A stretch of DNA of 15,955 nucleotides from Desulfobacteraceae bacterium (lineage in GTDB: Bacteria; Desulfobacterota; Desulfobacteria; Desulfobacterales; SURF-15): the NCBI GenBank assembly GCA_003599475.1, contig QZKK01000173.1, forward strand, positions 1-15,955. The letters are read 5' to 3'. Under the pieces are notes generated by a model that saw only the letters and a program-made list of their open reading frames with translations, was not told where the DNA came from and made no database searches. Of this stretch, positions 1 to 7,939 are shown piece after piece; positions within the stretch are counted from its first letter, which is position 1, and each line of letters starts with the position of its first letter. Made by a program: the position numbers and the translations under genes.

Positions 1-150
1 TTTGCCTTCGAGGAAGAGCTCAACAGCAACCAGGATTACCAGGTAACCACGCAGACCATCGAGCAGATTATTCCCAGAATCCGTCCGACACTGACAGATG
101 AGATCATCGAGGAATTTGAAAAGGACAGGGTTACTTTCGCACGAACTTAG
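1..150 (+). CDS. C-terminal fragment of a probable AAA-type ATPase
   Basis: The window opens inside a reading frame that runs 49 codons to a TAG at 148-150. The tail reads as an acidic, helical stretch with an 'IIPRIRPTLTDEIIEEFEKD' segment. A short helix followed by a 'RPTLT-x-E-x-I-x-x-F/Y-E' pattern is reminiscent of the C-terminal helical lid of FtsH/Cdc48-type AAA ATPases. The Walker motifs would lie outside the window, so this is a resemblance and not a firm assignment. The gene is convergent with the tctA gene that ends at 260 and shows no functional link with it. Confidence 0.45.
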   Translation, partial: FAFEEELNSNQDYQVTTQTIEQIIPRIRPTLTDEIIEEFEKDRVTFART

Positions 151-165
151 TACGATTTTTCCTTC

Positions 166-192
166 GGGTGTCGGTGTCGGGCGTCATGTGTC
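166..192. repeat. Degenerate short tandem repeat, about 7 bp period
   Basis: Between the two convergent genes the motif tgtc/cgtc recurs with its ends at 172, 178, 185 and 192, so spacings are 6, 7 and 7 bp. The units are gggtgtc, ggtgtc, gggcgtc and atgtgtc. This looks like a decayed member of the 7-bp repeats seen more clearly elsewhere in the window. It is short enough that chance is a fair alternative. I found no convincing intrinsic terminator in the 151-259 gap. Confidence 0.3.
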
Positions 193-259
193 AGCCGCCC
201 GGGCATGAAACCTGAAGCCCGCCGAAGCCGAAGCGGAAGACCCGAAAGCTCCGAACGGA

Positions 260-1789
260 TCACGCTGTCCTCTTCCTTCTTTCTCTAGCGAAGGCCGTCT
301 GCCTTCTCGCCTGCCAGTACGCCCATAAAATCGAGAGCACGGTACACACGAGAAATAGGCCCGAGATCGGCTTTGTCAGGAAAAGCCAAAGGTTACTGTC
401 GGTCCCGACAGCGATGCGATAGTTCGTTTCGGCAATCGGCGCGAGGATAAGCCCGAGGATCAGCGGGGCGAGCGGAATCCCGCCCTTCACCATTCCGTAT
501 GCCATCAGACCCGTAATCGCCACAAGATACATCTCGAACAGAATGGAATTTACCGAATAAGAGCCCATCACGCAGAAGACGAAAATCGTCGGAATCGTGA
601 TCGCATTCGATACATTGAGCAGCTTCGTTGCGAACTTGATGAAGAAGACCTGAAGGACGAGTACGGAAATGTTTGCGAAAAGAAGCGTCGTAAAAAGGCC
701 GTATGCGAGCTCCTGCTGCGATTTCATGAAAAGCGGTCCCGGCTGAATGCCGTGAATGAGGAGTGCACCCATCATGATCGCCGCGATCATATTTCCGGGG
801 ATTCCGAGCGTGACGGTGGGAATGAGGCTTCCTCCGGCCACGCTGCTGTTTGCGGCCTCCGAGGCGACGATCCCCTCCGCGATCCCGGTGCCGAACCGTT
901 CGGGATTTTTCGAAAATTTCTTGATCTGATCGTAGGAGAAGATATTTGAAATCGCCGAGCCCGCACCCGGCAAGGCGCCGAAGAAGATGCCGATTGCGGA
1001 GGCGATGAGAAGCTCCTTCCATTTAGAAACCGTAACGATCATCGATTTGAAAAGGGGCATCGGCCCGGGCGCCATGACCGCCTGAACTTTATCCTCCTTG
1101 AATGCCCCCGTGTTTTCCGTATCGAGCATCAGTTGGGAGACGGCGTACATGCCGATCATCGTCGAGACGAATGGAACGCCGCTGATCAGGATGCCCATAC
1201 CGAAGGTGAGCCGGGGATTGTTGAAAATCGGATCGGCTCCGACACACCCGAGGACCATTCCGAACACCCCGGAGATCAGCCCCTTGAGAATCGTCTTTCC
1301 TCCCATCGATGCGATGATGGTCATGCCGAACATGATAATCGAAAATATTTCCCAGGGACCGAACTGCAGCACGTACGGCGCAAAGAAGGGTGCTGCGATC
1401 ATGAGAGACAGGCAGCCGAGCACCCCCCCGCAAAAGCTCGCCCAGATGCCGATTCCGAGCGCCATTCCGCCTTCCCCTTTGCGGTGCATCGGAAATCCGT
1501 CCCAAACCGTGGCGACGGCACTCGGTTCCCCCGGAATGCCGAGGAGAATCGAGGTCACGAGCCCGCCCGACATCCCGCCGATGTAGACTCCGCACATTGT
1601 CGCGAGCCCCTGAATCGGAGTCATTCCGAACGTAAAAGGGAGCGTTATGACGATTGCCGTATGAACGGAAATCCCGGGGATGCATCCTGTCAATATGCCG
1701 AAAAACGAACCGATGAAAACAAGCATGAGAACCGTGGGATCGGTGAGCACATGAAAGCTGTGTGCGATCGCCTGAAGGTAAAACTCCAC
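260..1789 (-). CDS. tctA: Tripartite tricarboxylate transporter large permease, TctA family
   Basis: A 509-residue polytopic inner-membrane protein, the usual TctA length. It is the ion-coupled channel subunit of a TTT system that imports a carboxylate delivered by a periplasmic TctC. Both halves of the internal TctA repeat are visible: 'GILTGCIPGI' near residues 31-40 with 'LGIPGEPSAVATVWDGFPMHRKG' at 83-105, and 'GALPGAGSAI' at 271-280 with 'NPERFGTG' at 295-302 and 'PTVTLGIPG' at 324-332. Translation starts at a GTG (cac at 1787-1789 on the plus strand) behind a purine-rich GGGGAGGG ribosome site. It begins 18 bases after tctB and ends its operon. Substrate unknown; family assignment is secure. 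Confidence 0.95.
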   Translation of the reverse strand: MEFYLQAIAHSFHVLTDPTVLMLVFIGSFFGILTGCIPGISVHTAIVITLPFTFGMTPIQGLATMCGVYIGGMSGGLVTSILLGIPGEPSAVATVWDGFPMHRKGEGGMALGIGIWASFCGGVLGCLSLMIAAPFFAPYVLQFGPWEIFSIIMFGMTIIASMGGKTILKGLISGVFGMVLGCVGADPIFNNPRLTFGMGILISGVPFVSTMIGMYAVSQLMLDTENTGAFKEDKVQAVMAPGPMPLFKSMIVTVSKWKELLIASAIGIFFGALPGAGSAISNIFSYDQIKKFSKNPERFGTGIAEGIVASEAANSSVAGGSLIPTVTLGIPGNMIAAIMMGALLIHGIQPGPLFMKSQQELAYGLFTTLLFANISVLVLQVFFIKFATKLLNVSNAITIPTIFVFCVMGSYSVNSILFEMYLVAITGLMAYGMVKGGIPLAPLILGLILAPIAETNYRIAVGTDSNLWLFLTKPISGLFLVCTVLSILWAYWQARRQTAFARERRKRTA

Positions 1790-1807
1790 CGCACCCTCCC
1801 CGGGATC

Positions 1808-2296
1808 TTAATAGAAAATGCCGGTCGGCATATAAACTTGAAGCGAAACCTCGAATATGAAATACATGAAAAGAATGGTTCCGGCGGTCGCCCCTGCAAC
1901 TTTAAGAATGTTTCTGATGGAGAGACCGCCGAGGAGCATGCCCAAAGCGATGAAAAAAAAGACTGTCATCGTGTAGAACCCGATAACGGGAATCAGGAAA
2001 ATGTATACGGAGACGAAGATGAACATCAGGGAAGGAACCTGATACCGTCTCTTGAGCTTGCCCCAATCGATCTTTTCCGGTTTTCTTTCCTCCTTGCGTG
2101 CCCTCAGAATCTCGGCTGAAGAGCCTATCGCCTGCAGAACACCGAGGACCCCCAGCAATCCGACCATCATGTAGGGGAAAAAAGACGCGCTGACCTGATC
2201 CTCCATGATGAAGCCCTGTTTCATGTTGACCAGGTCGATCACGCAGGCAGTGGAGACCGCAATCGCAACAAGGCCGATTGCCAGGTCCTTTTTCAT
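1808..2296 (-). CDS. tctB: Tripartite tricarboxylate transporter small permease, TctB family
   Basis: A 162-residue membrane protein with four predicted hydrophobic segments: the N-terminal ~20 residues, about 40-60, 90-120 and 125-150. The family pattern 'GFYTMTVFFFIALGMLLG' occurs in the second half and a 'LQVYMPTG' ending lies close to the C terminus, as in other TctB proteins. Identification rests on this topology and on its place between tctC and tctA. The ATG start follows a GAGGG-containing site. It is separated from the upstream tctC by a 72-base gap that holds a strong hairpin, so it may be expressed below the level of the binding protein. Confidence 0.9.
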   Translation of the reverse strand: MKKDLAIGLVAIAVSTACVIDLVNMKQGFIMEDQVSASFFPYMMVGLLGVLGVLQAIGSSAEILRARKEERKPEKIDWGKLKRRYQVPSLMFIFVSVYIFLIPVIGFYTMTVFFFIALGMLLGGLSIRNILKVAGATAGTILFMYFIFEVSLQVYMPTGIFY

Positions 2297-2326
2297 TGCG
2301 CTTGCCCTCTTGTTTTCGGTCAGGAC

Positions 2327-2363
2327 GACCGGCGCCCCTCCTTATTTTCGAGGGGCGCCGGTC
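2327..2363 (-). terminator. Strong hairpin between tctC and tctB; attenuator or mRNA-stabilising stem
   Basis: A perfect 14-bp inverted repeat (2327-2340 and 2350-2363, arm gaccggcgcccctc) encloses a 9-base loop. It begins five bases after the tctC stop on the transcribed minus strand. No run of T follows it in that direction, so it is not a textbook intrinsic terminator. A stem like this just after a binding-protein gene commonly protects the 3' end of that cistron or lowers read-through into the membrane subunits. That role is inferred; the stem itself is directly visible. Confidence 0.75.
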
Positions 2364-2368
2364 ACATC

Positions 2369-3334
2369 CTATTTCTTATAGGCTTCCTTCGCGTACGCTT
2401 CGAGCTCGCCGGCAAATTTGCCGAACCAGCTCTTCAGATCCGCCGCATTCATAAAATCGATATCGAAGCCGAGATCCTCGAGTTTCTTGACGGTCGCCGG
2501 GTCCTTCAGGGCTTTCGCATATGCATCGTTGATGATCTTGATCTTATCCTCGGGAATCCCCTTGGGGCCGGTCAAACCGACTCTGAATTCATAAACGACA
2601 TCGATTCCCTGCTCTTTGAAGGTCGGAAGATCCGGATGGGATTTGAGCCTCTGGGCGTAAGTCACACCGAGCAGCTTGAACTTCCCGGCCTTGACATATT
2701 CATCGACCGAGGACGGGTAACCGAGAAGGCCGTCGATATTGCCGGCGAGGAGAGCGGCCTGGCGCTGTACGTCTCCTCCGGGCACGGCCACGAATTTGAA
2801 CTTGGCGCCGGTCTGTTTCTCGATATTGAGGGGGATGAAGTGGCTCTGATTCCCCACCGACATGGCCCAACGCACCGTATCCGGTTTTTCCTTGGCTGTT
2901 TTTACGAGATCCTTCATGCTGTTCCAGGGGGCGTCGCTTCGCACGATGGCAACAAGCGGCTGTTTGAAAAGATTGGCGACAAGCTCGAACTCATCCATCT
3001 TGTAATCCGTCATTCCGCAATAGATCGGATACCAGGTGGAATCGGCAAACGATAGGAGCGTATGCCCGTCGGGCTTGGCATTCTTGACCACTTCCCGGGT
3101 GCCGGTCATACCGCTCGCCCCGGGGGTGTTGACGAAAGCGATCGGAACTTCCAGGTGCTTTTTCGCCTCCTCGGCGGCGATCCGCTGCGGGATATCCTGG
3201 CTCGATCCGGCCCCCCAGGCGACCACGATCTTGACGGGATGGTCCGGATATTTTTCAGCCGCCGGTACACCCACGGGAAGCAGCAAGGCTGCACTCATTG
3301 CAATCGCAAGTACGACAACTGAGATTTTCCTCAT
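2369..3334 (-). CDS. tctC: Periplasmic solute-binding protein of a TTT system, TctC/Bug family
   Basis: A 321-residue exported binding protein. Residues 1 to about 25 form a signal peptide (basic MRK, hydrophobic core, then 'GVPAA'). The mature protein starts with the family hallmark 'KYPDHPVKIVV', followed by 'FVNTPGASGMTG' and 'AKPDGHTLLSF', which line the ligand cleft in Bug proteins. The usual GG-x-x-D loop is changed here to 'AGSSQD', so the ligand may differ from simple di- and tricarboxylates. The start is well supported by an AGGAGGTG site at 3340-3347 (complement). It is the first gene of a tctC-tctB-tctA operon reading leftward. Confidence 0.94.
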   Translation of the reverse strand: MRKISVVVLAIAMSAALLLPVGVPAAEKYPDHPVKIVVAWGAGSSQDIPQRIAAEEAKKHLEVPIAFVNTPGASGMTGTREVVKNAKPDGHTLLSFADSTWYPIYCGMTDYKMDEFELVANLFKQPLVAIVRSDAPWNSMKDLVKTAKEKPDTVRWAMSVGNQSHFIPLNIEKQTGAKFKFVAVPGGDVQRQAALLAGNIDGLLGYPSSVDEYVKAGKFKLLGVTYAQRLKSHPDLPTFKEQGIDVVYEFRVGLTGPKGIPEDKIKIINDAYAKALKDPATVKKLEDLGFDIDFMNAADLKSWFGKFAGELEAYAKEAYKK

Positions 3335-3613
3335 TCTGCACCTCCTGAAATAAGTTTAAGTGTTTACCCGAGTTTATCCACGACTCTCCGCGATATCCGT
3401 TGGAATAAGCGCCTTCCGAGATCGTAATTGTCTCTGCCTCCGCAGCATGTCCACGATTGGATGTTTCGATCTTCTTTGCGGTTGCCTGCTCTCCGAGATC
3501 CTGAAGCATTCTTTTTGCATCAGAATGGCGGCCCGTCGATGACCGGCATCGATAACGATTTCGCAGCCCTGATCGCGGCCTGGCCGATGCCGCCGGCCGA
3601 ATGAGCCCGGGAG

Positions 3614-3628
3614 TATATATGATATATA
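3614..3628. promoter_or_regulatory. Perfect 15-bp AT palindrome in the tctC leader
   Basis: The sequence is tatatat-g-atatata, symmetric about one central base. It lies about 30 bases downstream of the predicted start of transcription of the first TTT operon. It could be an operator or a second -10 region. In so AT-rich a word symmetry arises easily, so support is weak. Confidence 0.3.
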
Positions 3629-3657
3629 AAATAAAAAAGCCTTTTCGATCGATTCGA

Positions 3658-3686
3658 GTGATATCGAGAAAGATGACATCTGTCAA
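3658..3686 (-). promoter_or_regulatory. Probable sigma-70 promoter of the first TTT operon
   Basis: On the minus strand a consensus -35 TTGACA (3681-3686) is followed after exactly 17 bases by TATCAC (3658-3663), which matches four of six -10 positions. It lies between the URO-D gene and tctC and points toward tctC. Transcription from here would leave a leader of about 310 bases. Confidence 0.5.
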
Positions 3687-3778
3687 CCCGTTTGCAGACC
3701 GCCTGCGAGGCCGTCCAGCAATTACCCGGCAAGCTCTATAGGTCGGGTTGAGCTGGGCAGTCGGAGAATTAGAGGACG

Positions 3779-4864
3779 TCAGAAGAGCCGATTGATAAAT
3801 TCGGTGTAGGCACCCGTCTTATCCGCGTTGTTTAAAACGATCTGAAGAATCAGGCCGGTCGGTGAAAGTGAATCTTTCATCATCTGCAGGTCCTCGAAGC
3901 TCATGGGGCCCCGGACCAAGAGCCGTCGATTCCTCTTTTGCACTTTCTGAAGATAGGGGATCATCTCCTGCGTGCTCATGCCCACCAGGTCGCGGTTGAT
4001 CTGGAACACATCGATCTCTTCGATATCCAGAAAGTAATCGATCAGAAACAGAGAGGAGTTGTGCAGGTGGATCAGACAGCAGGGAAAGGCCGCCGCCACC
4101 TGCCGGTCGAACTCCTGGATCAGCCCGCAGTATGTTTTGGGAGAATAGACTGCAGAGACGTCCTCCTGAAGTCTGACGATAACGTCCGGAGCCCACATGC
4201 CGAACTGCTCGACGAGATACCCTCCGTGAAACGGCCGGATGATTTCATACTGCTTGCGGGTGACCTTGATCAGCGCGTCGGTGCAGCGGGCGGACAAATC
4301 CTTGAACCGATCGGGAGACTCCATGGAATCCAGCAGGGCCTGGTTGTTTCCCCGCAGGGCTCCCGCCATATCGCTGATTCCCCTGAGAATCGGTTGGCTG
4401 ACGGGATATTCTCCTGCCGCATTCTTTACAAGGGCTTCCAAAAACTCGAGATACTTTCGAAGCCACGGGTTGTCATCCGTAAGCGAAAGATCCGCCAAGT
4501 CCTCCCAGGCGGCATTCCGTTCCTTTCCCCAGATGCTGTCGCCGGAAATTTCTACCGGACATCCGAGCATCGCCTCCATCCAGGGGACGGCCGGAATGGG
4601 TGAGACCCCCTTGATGAGATCGTCGTTTACACTGGAGGAGCGCTTGTAGAGCCGGGTGTAGTCTTCGAGGTACTTTTGGACGACCAGATGCTCCGGTTTC
4701 AAGAAGGCGCTTTCCTTGATTTCTCTCAGCGCGCTGAACCACTGGAACGGAAAGAATCCGCCCACATCGAAACCGATCAGCGGGCGGCCGACATCCTCCA
4801 GATTCCAGAATTTTCGATATCCTTCAAGTTTTTCCTCGACGGAGTTGGGTCTGCCGAATTCCAC
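3779..4864 (-). CDS. URO-D / corrinoid-methyltransferase superfamily protein of unknown activity
   Basis: A 361-residue soluble protein with the uroporphyrinogen-decarboxylase-like layout: a mid-protein 'EDVSAVYSPKTYCGLIQEF' segment (234-252) followed by 'CLIHLHNSS' (263-271). In MtaA-type methyltransferases the equivalent position carries the zinc-binding His-x-Cys. Here it is His266-x-His268, and no later cysteine is visible, so a standard corrinoid methyl-transfer role is doubtful. It also lacks an obvious N-terminal substrate-binding arginine pattern of true HemE. The start is GTG behind AAAGGGGAAAGGA. It begins 62 bases after dctM in the same direction, so it is probably the last gene of the TRAP operon and may act on the imported solute. 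Confidence 0.72.
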   Translation of the reverse strand: MEFGRPNSVEEKLEGYRKFWNLEDVGRPLIGFDVGGFFPFQWFSALREIKESAFLKPEHLVVQKYLEDYTRLYKRSSSVNDDLIKGVSPIPAVPWMEAMLGCPVEISGDSIWGKERNAAWEDLADLSLTDDNPWLRKYLEFLEALVKNAAGEYPVSQPILRGISDMAGALRGNNQALLDSMESPDRFKDLSARCTDALIKVTRKQYEIIRPFHGGYLVEQFGMWAPDVIVRLQEDVSAVYSPKTYCGLIQEFDRQVAAAFPCCLIHLHNSSLFLIDYFLDIEEIDVFQINRDLVGMSTQEMIPYLQKVQKRNRRLLVRGPMSFEDLQMMKDSLSPTGLILQIVLNNADKTGAYTEFINRLF

Positions 4865-4926
4865 GGTCCTTTCCCCTTTCTTTGATCCTTATACTTATAA
4901 TTGATTGGTTCCGGTCGCTTTAGGCA

Positions 4927-6219
4927 TCAGACAAACCCGAACATGGAAGGAAGCCACATGATAATGCCCGGCACGTACGTCACCAGCAGCAGAACGGCGA
5001 TCATGATCGGTAAAAAAGGGAGCATCGGCTTTATCACTGCGGTAATCGGCAGGTTGGCGATTCGACACCCCACAAACAACGAGGTGCCCACCGGGGGGGT
5101 GATCAGTCCGAAAGACAGGTTGATGACGACGATGATCCCGAGATGAATCGTGTGAATCCCCAGGTTTTCGGCCAGCGGAAGAAAAATGGGCACCATCATG
5201 ATGATCGCAGGAGTCTGGTCGATGAACATCCCCATAAACAAGAGCAGGATGTTTAGAATGAGCAGAATCATCCATTTTGTCTGGGTGATGCTCAGCAGGG
5301 TTTCCGAGACGTAGGCCGGGAAATTCTCGTAGGTAAGAATCCAGGTGAATACGGAGCTTGTCGCCACCAGAAAAAGCACTACCGCGTTGATCATGCAGCA
5401 CTCGTAGAGGATTTCCGGAAGATCGCTCAGTTTGACGGCTTTATAAAAGACAATGGTCAGAATCATCGCATAAAAGGCCGCTACGGCCCCGGCTTCCGTT
5501 GCGGTAAAGAAACCGGAGGTAATCCCCCCTAGAATGATCACGATGGTGGTAAGCCCTGCCACGCCGTCTGCAACCCGGCGGAGTTTTTCTTTCAATGGAA
5601 GGGGCGGAACCACCCTGTCGTGGTAGAGCTTGGCGTGGACAAACGCGACTCCCATAAGCCCGAATCCGATCAGCACCCCCGGGATGGCGCCGGCCAGAAA
5701 GAGTCCGGCGATGGAAACCGAACCGGCCACGTGGGCAAAGATGATCATGGCGATAGAGGGCGGGATGATGGGTCCCATGATGGCCGACGTGAGGGTGACG
5801 GCGGTGGCGTATGGTTTTGTATAGCCGTCCTTTTCCATGGCCGGGATCAGCATGGCGCCGATGGAAGAGACATCGGCCACAGCCGATCCGGAAACACCGC
5901 CGAAAAACATGGAGGACAGGATGTTGATGTGGGCAAGCCCTCCGGGAATGCGGCCCACGATGACCTCCGCCAGGCGGACCAGCCGTCCGGAAACTCCGCC
6001 CCGGGCCATCAGGACGCCGGCAAAGATAAAGAAAATGACTGCCAGAAGCGGAAACGAATTGATGGCCGCAAGCATCCGCTGAACGATGGTGGTGTTGTCC
6101 ACGTCCCAGAGCGTCAAGCCTGAAATCACCGCACCGAGGCCGATTGCAAAAGAAATCGGCATGTTGATCATGAGAAGAAACAAAAAGATCCCGATGGCCA
6201 GAAGGATCGTCGTTGACAT
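4927..6219 (-). CDS. dctM: TRAP transporter large permease, DctM family
   Basis: A 430-residue inner-membrane protein, the normal DctM length, with about twelve hydrophobic segments. Family features visible include 'PISFAIGLGAVISG' near the N terminus, 'FGGVSGSAVADVSSIG' in the first half, 'MGPIIPPSIAMIIFA' and, in the second half, 'FIDQTPAIIMMVPIFLP' and 'NLSFGLITPPVGTSLF'. It is the sodium-coupled transport subunit that works with DctQ and the periplasmic DctP. The start lies one base after the dctQ stop, with an AAAGGA ribosome site inside the end of dctQ, indicating translational coupling. Confidence 0.96.
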   Translation of the reverse strand: MSTTILLAIGIFLFLLMINMPISFAIGLGAVISGLTLWDVDNTTIVQRMLAAINSFPLLAVIFFIFAGVLMARGGVSGRLVRLAEVIVGRIPGGLAHINILSSMFFGGVSGSAVADVSSIGAMLIPAMEKDGYTKPYATAVTLTSAIMGPIIPPSIAMIIFAHVAGSVSIAGLFLAGAIPGVLIGFGLMGVAFVHAKLYHDRVVPPLPLKEKLRRVADGVAGLTTIVIILGGITSGFFTATEAGAVAAFYAMILTIVFYKAVKLSDLPEILYECCMINAVVLFLVATSSVFTWILTYENFPAYVSETLLSITQTKWMILLILNILLLFMGMFIDQTPAIIMMVPIFLPLAENLGIHTIHLGIIVVINLSFGLITPPVGTSLFVGCRIANLPITAVIKPMLPFLPIMIAVLLLVTYVPGIIMWLPSMFGFV

Positions 6220-6220
6220 G

Positions 6221-6712
6221 CTATCCTTTGCGATCGAACAGGTATAGGAGTTGTTTCAATTCGTCTCGGATCACATACAAAATGATGAAGGTGCCGGATA
6301 CGGGCAAGGAGACATAGAACCAGTAATTCTTAAAGGGGATCGATTCCATCCAGTCGCCGCCGAACTGCCGGACGAAATCGATTCCATAGACCAGCATGAT
6401 CAGCCCGATGACAAAGATGCCGACGTTGAGCAGCAGCCCGAGAATCCGGCGGGGCAGATCGGGCAGCTTATTGTAGAGGTAATCGAATCCGATGTGTTCC
6501 TTTTGCCGGACCGCCAGTGCAGCCCCTAAAAATCCGATCCAGACCAGGAGGTACCGCGGGACCTCCTCGGACCAGGAAGCCACGTAGTTGAAAAGGTATC
6601 TGGAAAAAACCGTAAACAGGACGATGGCAAAAATGCAGGCGGTCATCACCAGCATGACATACTTGGCGGCAGCAGAGAGGATGTCCAGAAACCGGTCGAT
6701 GATGATCAGCAT
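6221..6712 (-). CDS. dctQ: TRAP transporter small permease, DctQ family
   Basis: A 163-residue membrane protein with four hydrophobic segments, as expected for DctQ. Typical sequence includes 'VFSRYLFNYVASWSEEVPRYLLVWIGFLGAALAVRQKEHIGFD', which matches the conserved R-Y-x-F ... W-x-E-E-x-x-R ... G-x-x-H-I-x-x-D pattern of the family. It sits between dctP and dctM. No strong ribosome site is seen before its ATG. An intrinsic-terminator-like hairpin lies in the gap before it, so its expression may be lower than that of dctP. Confidence 0.95.
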   Translation of the reverse strand: MLIIIDRFLDILSAAAKYVMLVMTACIFAIVLFTVFSRYLFNYVASWSEEVPRYLLVWIGFLGAALAVRQKEHIGFDYLYNKLPDLPRRILGLLLNVGIFVIGLIMLVYGIDFVRQFGGDWMESIPFKNYWFYVSLPVSGTFIILYVIRDELKQLLYLFDRKG

Positions 6713-6755
6713 AAGGACAAGTCGGAATGAAGGAATATGGGAATGATGGAAAAAT

Positions 6756-6776
6756 GGGGAGACCTGCGGTCTCCCC
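6756..6776 (-). terminator. Terminator-like attenuator between dctP and dctQ
   Basis: A perfect 9-bp stem (6756-6764 with 6768-6776, arm ggggagacc) closes a 3-base loop. On the transcribed minus strand it is followed by ATTTTTCC, giving a short U-run like that of an intrinsic terminator. It starts about 18 bases after the dctP stop. It probably ends most transcripts after the binding-protein gene and lets a fraction continue into dctQ-dctM. Confidence 0.7.
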
Positions 6777-6793
6777 CACGGTCCGCTTCCGCT

Positions 6794-7777
6794 TTAGAAC
6801 TTCTTGCCGGCTTCAAGAAGCCATTTCACCGTATCTTCAACTCCCAGCCGCTTGGACTCGGCCTTGACCAGATCGGAGACCGCATCCATGAACGGCTGCT
6901 TGTCCGGCTCGATGATGCTCATTTTTTCTTTGAGCTGGTTCAGCGACGTCTGCTCCGACACATACCAGGCCCCTCTCATGAAATGGGTGGCCTCCAGAGC
7001 CGCCTGCATGACGGCATTCTGCTGGTCTTTGCTCAGTTTGTCGAACACCCGGGTGGAAACGATGTTTACGTCCGGAATCCGCATATGCTCATTCAAAATA
7101 AAGTATTTAGATACCTCATAGAACTTCATGGAAATCAGAGACGGCGGGTTGTTCTCTGCCCCATCCACCACCCCGGTCTGAAGGGCGTTGTAAAGCTCGC
7201 CCCAGGCCACCGGAACCCCGTTGGCACCCAGGGCTTTCATGGTGTTGATCATCACCGGAGAGGCCATCACCCGGATTTTCATGCCGGCGAGCTCCGCCGG
7301 CGATTTGGCCGGTTTCTGGGTAAAAAGGCTTCTGGCACCAGAGGTGATCCAGGAGATGACCTTGATTCCCTTGGGTTCAAGCTGCGCCATGAATTTTGCC
7401 ATCTTCGGATGCTGAACGCAATACCAGTAGTGATCCTCGTTTTTAAAGATATAGGGGAGGGAGAACATGTCCATGGCCGGGATCACCTGGCTTAAGTTGG
7501 CAATCGAAACGGAGGTGAACGCGATGCTTCCGTTTCGAACGTTTTCCACGTTCTGCAGGGCATCGCCCAACTGCCGGGAATGATAGACCTGGACATCGAG
7601 CTCGCCGTCTGTCATCTGATTTACACGCGCAGCGAACTTGTCGGCGGTGACCGCCGAAACGTGGACCGGTTCATGGATGCTTGAGAATTTGAGCACTCGC
7701 GCCTTCTGGGCGGATGCCGGCAGGACCAGGCAGAGGGAAAGCAAGACAGCCAGCAGAAGAAGAACCTGTTTTTTCAT
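6794..7777 (-). CDS. dctP: TRAP transporter periplasmic solute-binding protein, DctP family
   Basis: A 327-residue exported protein. Residues 1 to about 23 form a signal peptide (MKKQ, leucine-rich core, 'PASAQ'). The core carries the DctP pattern 'LAGMKIRVMASPV' with Arg169, the position that forms the salt bridge with the ligand carboxylate in characterised DctP/SiaP proteins, followed by 'PVAWGELYNALQTGVVDGAEN' with a conserved Asn at 209. The ATG follows a clear AAGGAGG site five bases upstream. It leads the dctP-dctQ-dctM-URO-D operon. The ligand should be a carboxylate; its identity cannot be read from the sequence. Confidence 0.96.
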   Translation of the reverse strand: MKKQVLLLLAVLLSLCLVLPASAQKARVLKFSSIHEPVHVSAVTADKFAARVNQMTDGELDVQVYHSRQLGDALQNVENVRNGSIAFTSVSIANLSQVIPAMDMFSLPYIFKNEDHYWYCVQHPKMAKFMAQLEPKGIKVISWITSGARSLFTQKPAKSPAELAGMKIRVMASPVMINTMKALGANGVPVAWGELYNALQTGVVDGAENNPPSLISMKFYEVSKYFILNEHMRIPDVNIVSTRVFDKLSKDQQNAVMQAALEATHFMRGAWYVSEQTSLNQLKEKMSIIEPDKQPFMDAVSDLVKAESKRLGVEDTVKWLLEAGKKF

Positions 7778-7894
7778 GGAGCCTCCTTACGGTTGATAGG
7801 TTTTTGTCCAAAACGCAAACTCAGCGTTTCGCGATTCGCTGCTGAAACAACAGATGAAGGCGGCCGCTATCGAAAAAAGATGAGACACGACTAA

Positions 7895-7921
7895 AAAATA
7901 TTAGATTCGAGTCATTGTCAA
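7895..7921 (-). promoter_or_regulatory. Probable promoter of the TRAP operon
   Basis: On the minus strand TTGACA (7916-7921) is followed after 15 bases by TATTTT (7895-7900), four of six -10 matches. The spacing is shorter than ideal. An A/T-rich stretch lies upstream, resembling an UP element. It points at dctP and would give a leader of about 110 bases. Confidence 0.42.
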
Positions 7922-7939
7922 GGAAAAATTTAATAATGA

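Larger units (their letters stand above)
3335..3778 (-). other. 444-bp spacer with a long leader of the first TTT operon
   Basis: No gene is recognisable in this stretch. It contains a probable promoter (3658-3686) that would give a leader of roughly 310 bases before tctC, an AT palindrome at 3614-3628, and the tctC ribosome site. The part from about 3360 to 3600 has coding-like base composition, and open frames of 60-143 residues cross it on both strands, but none has a ribosome site, family signature or plausible protein character. A decayed gene relic is possible. I see no known riboswitch signature. Confidence 0.5.

Noticed and set aside
1133..2119. Plus-strand open frame (328 codons) opposite tctA and tctB
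   Set aside because: Antisense shadow of two clear membrane-protein genes; strongly hydrophilic, rich in Asp, Glu, His and Arg, with no recognisable domain.
3651..7912. GATTCGAGT shared by the tctC (3651-3659) and dctP (7904-7912) promoter regions, and CGATCGATTC shared by 3646-3655 and, inverted, 13174-13183
   Set aside because: Words of 9-10 bases are expected to recur by chance in about 2 kb of spacer DNA, and their positions relative to the -35 boxes differ.
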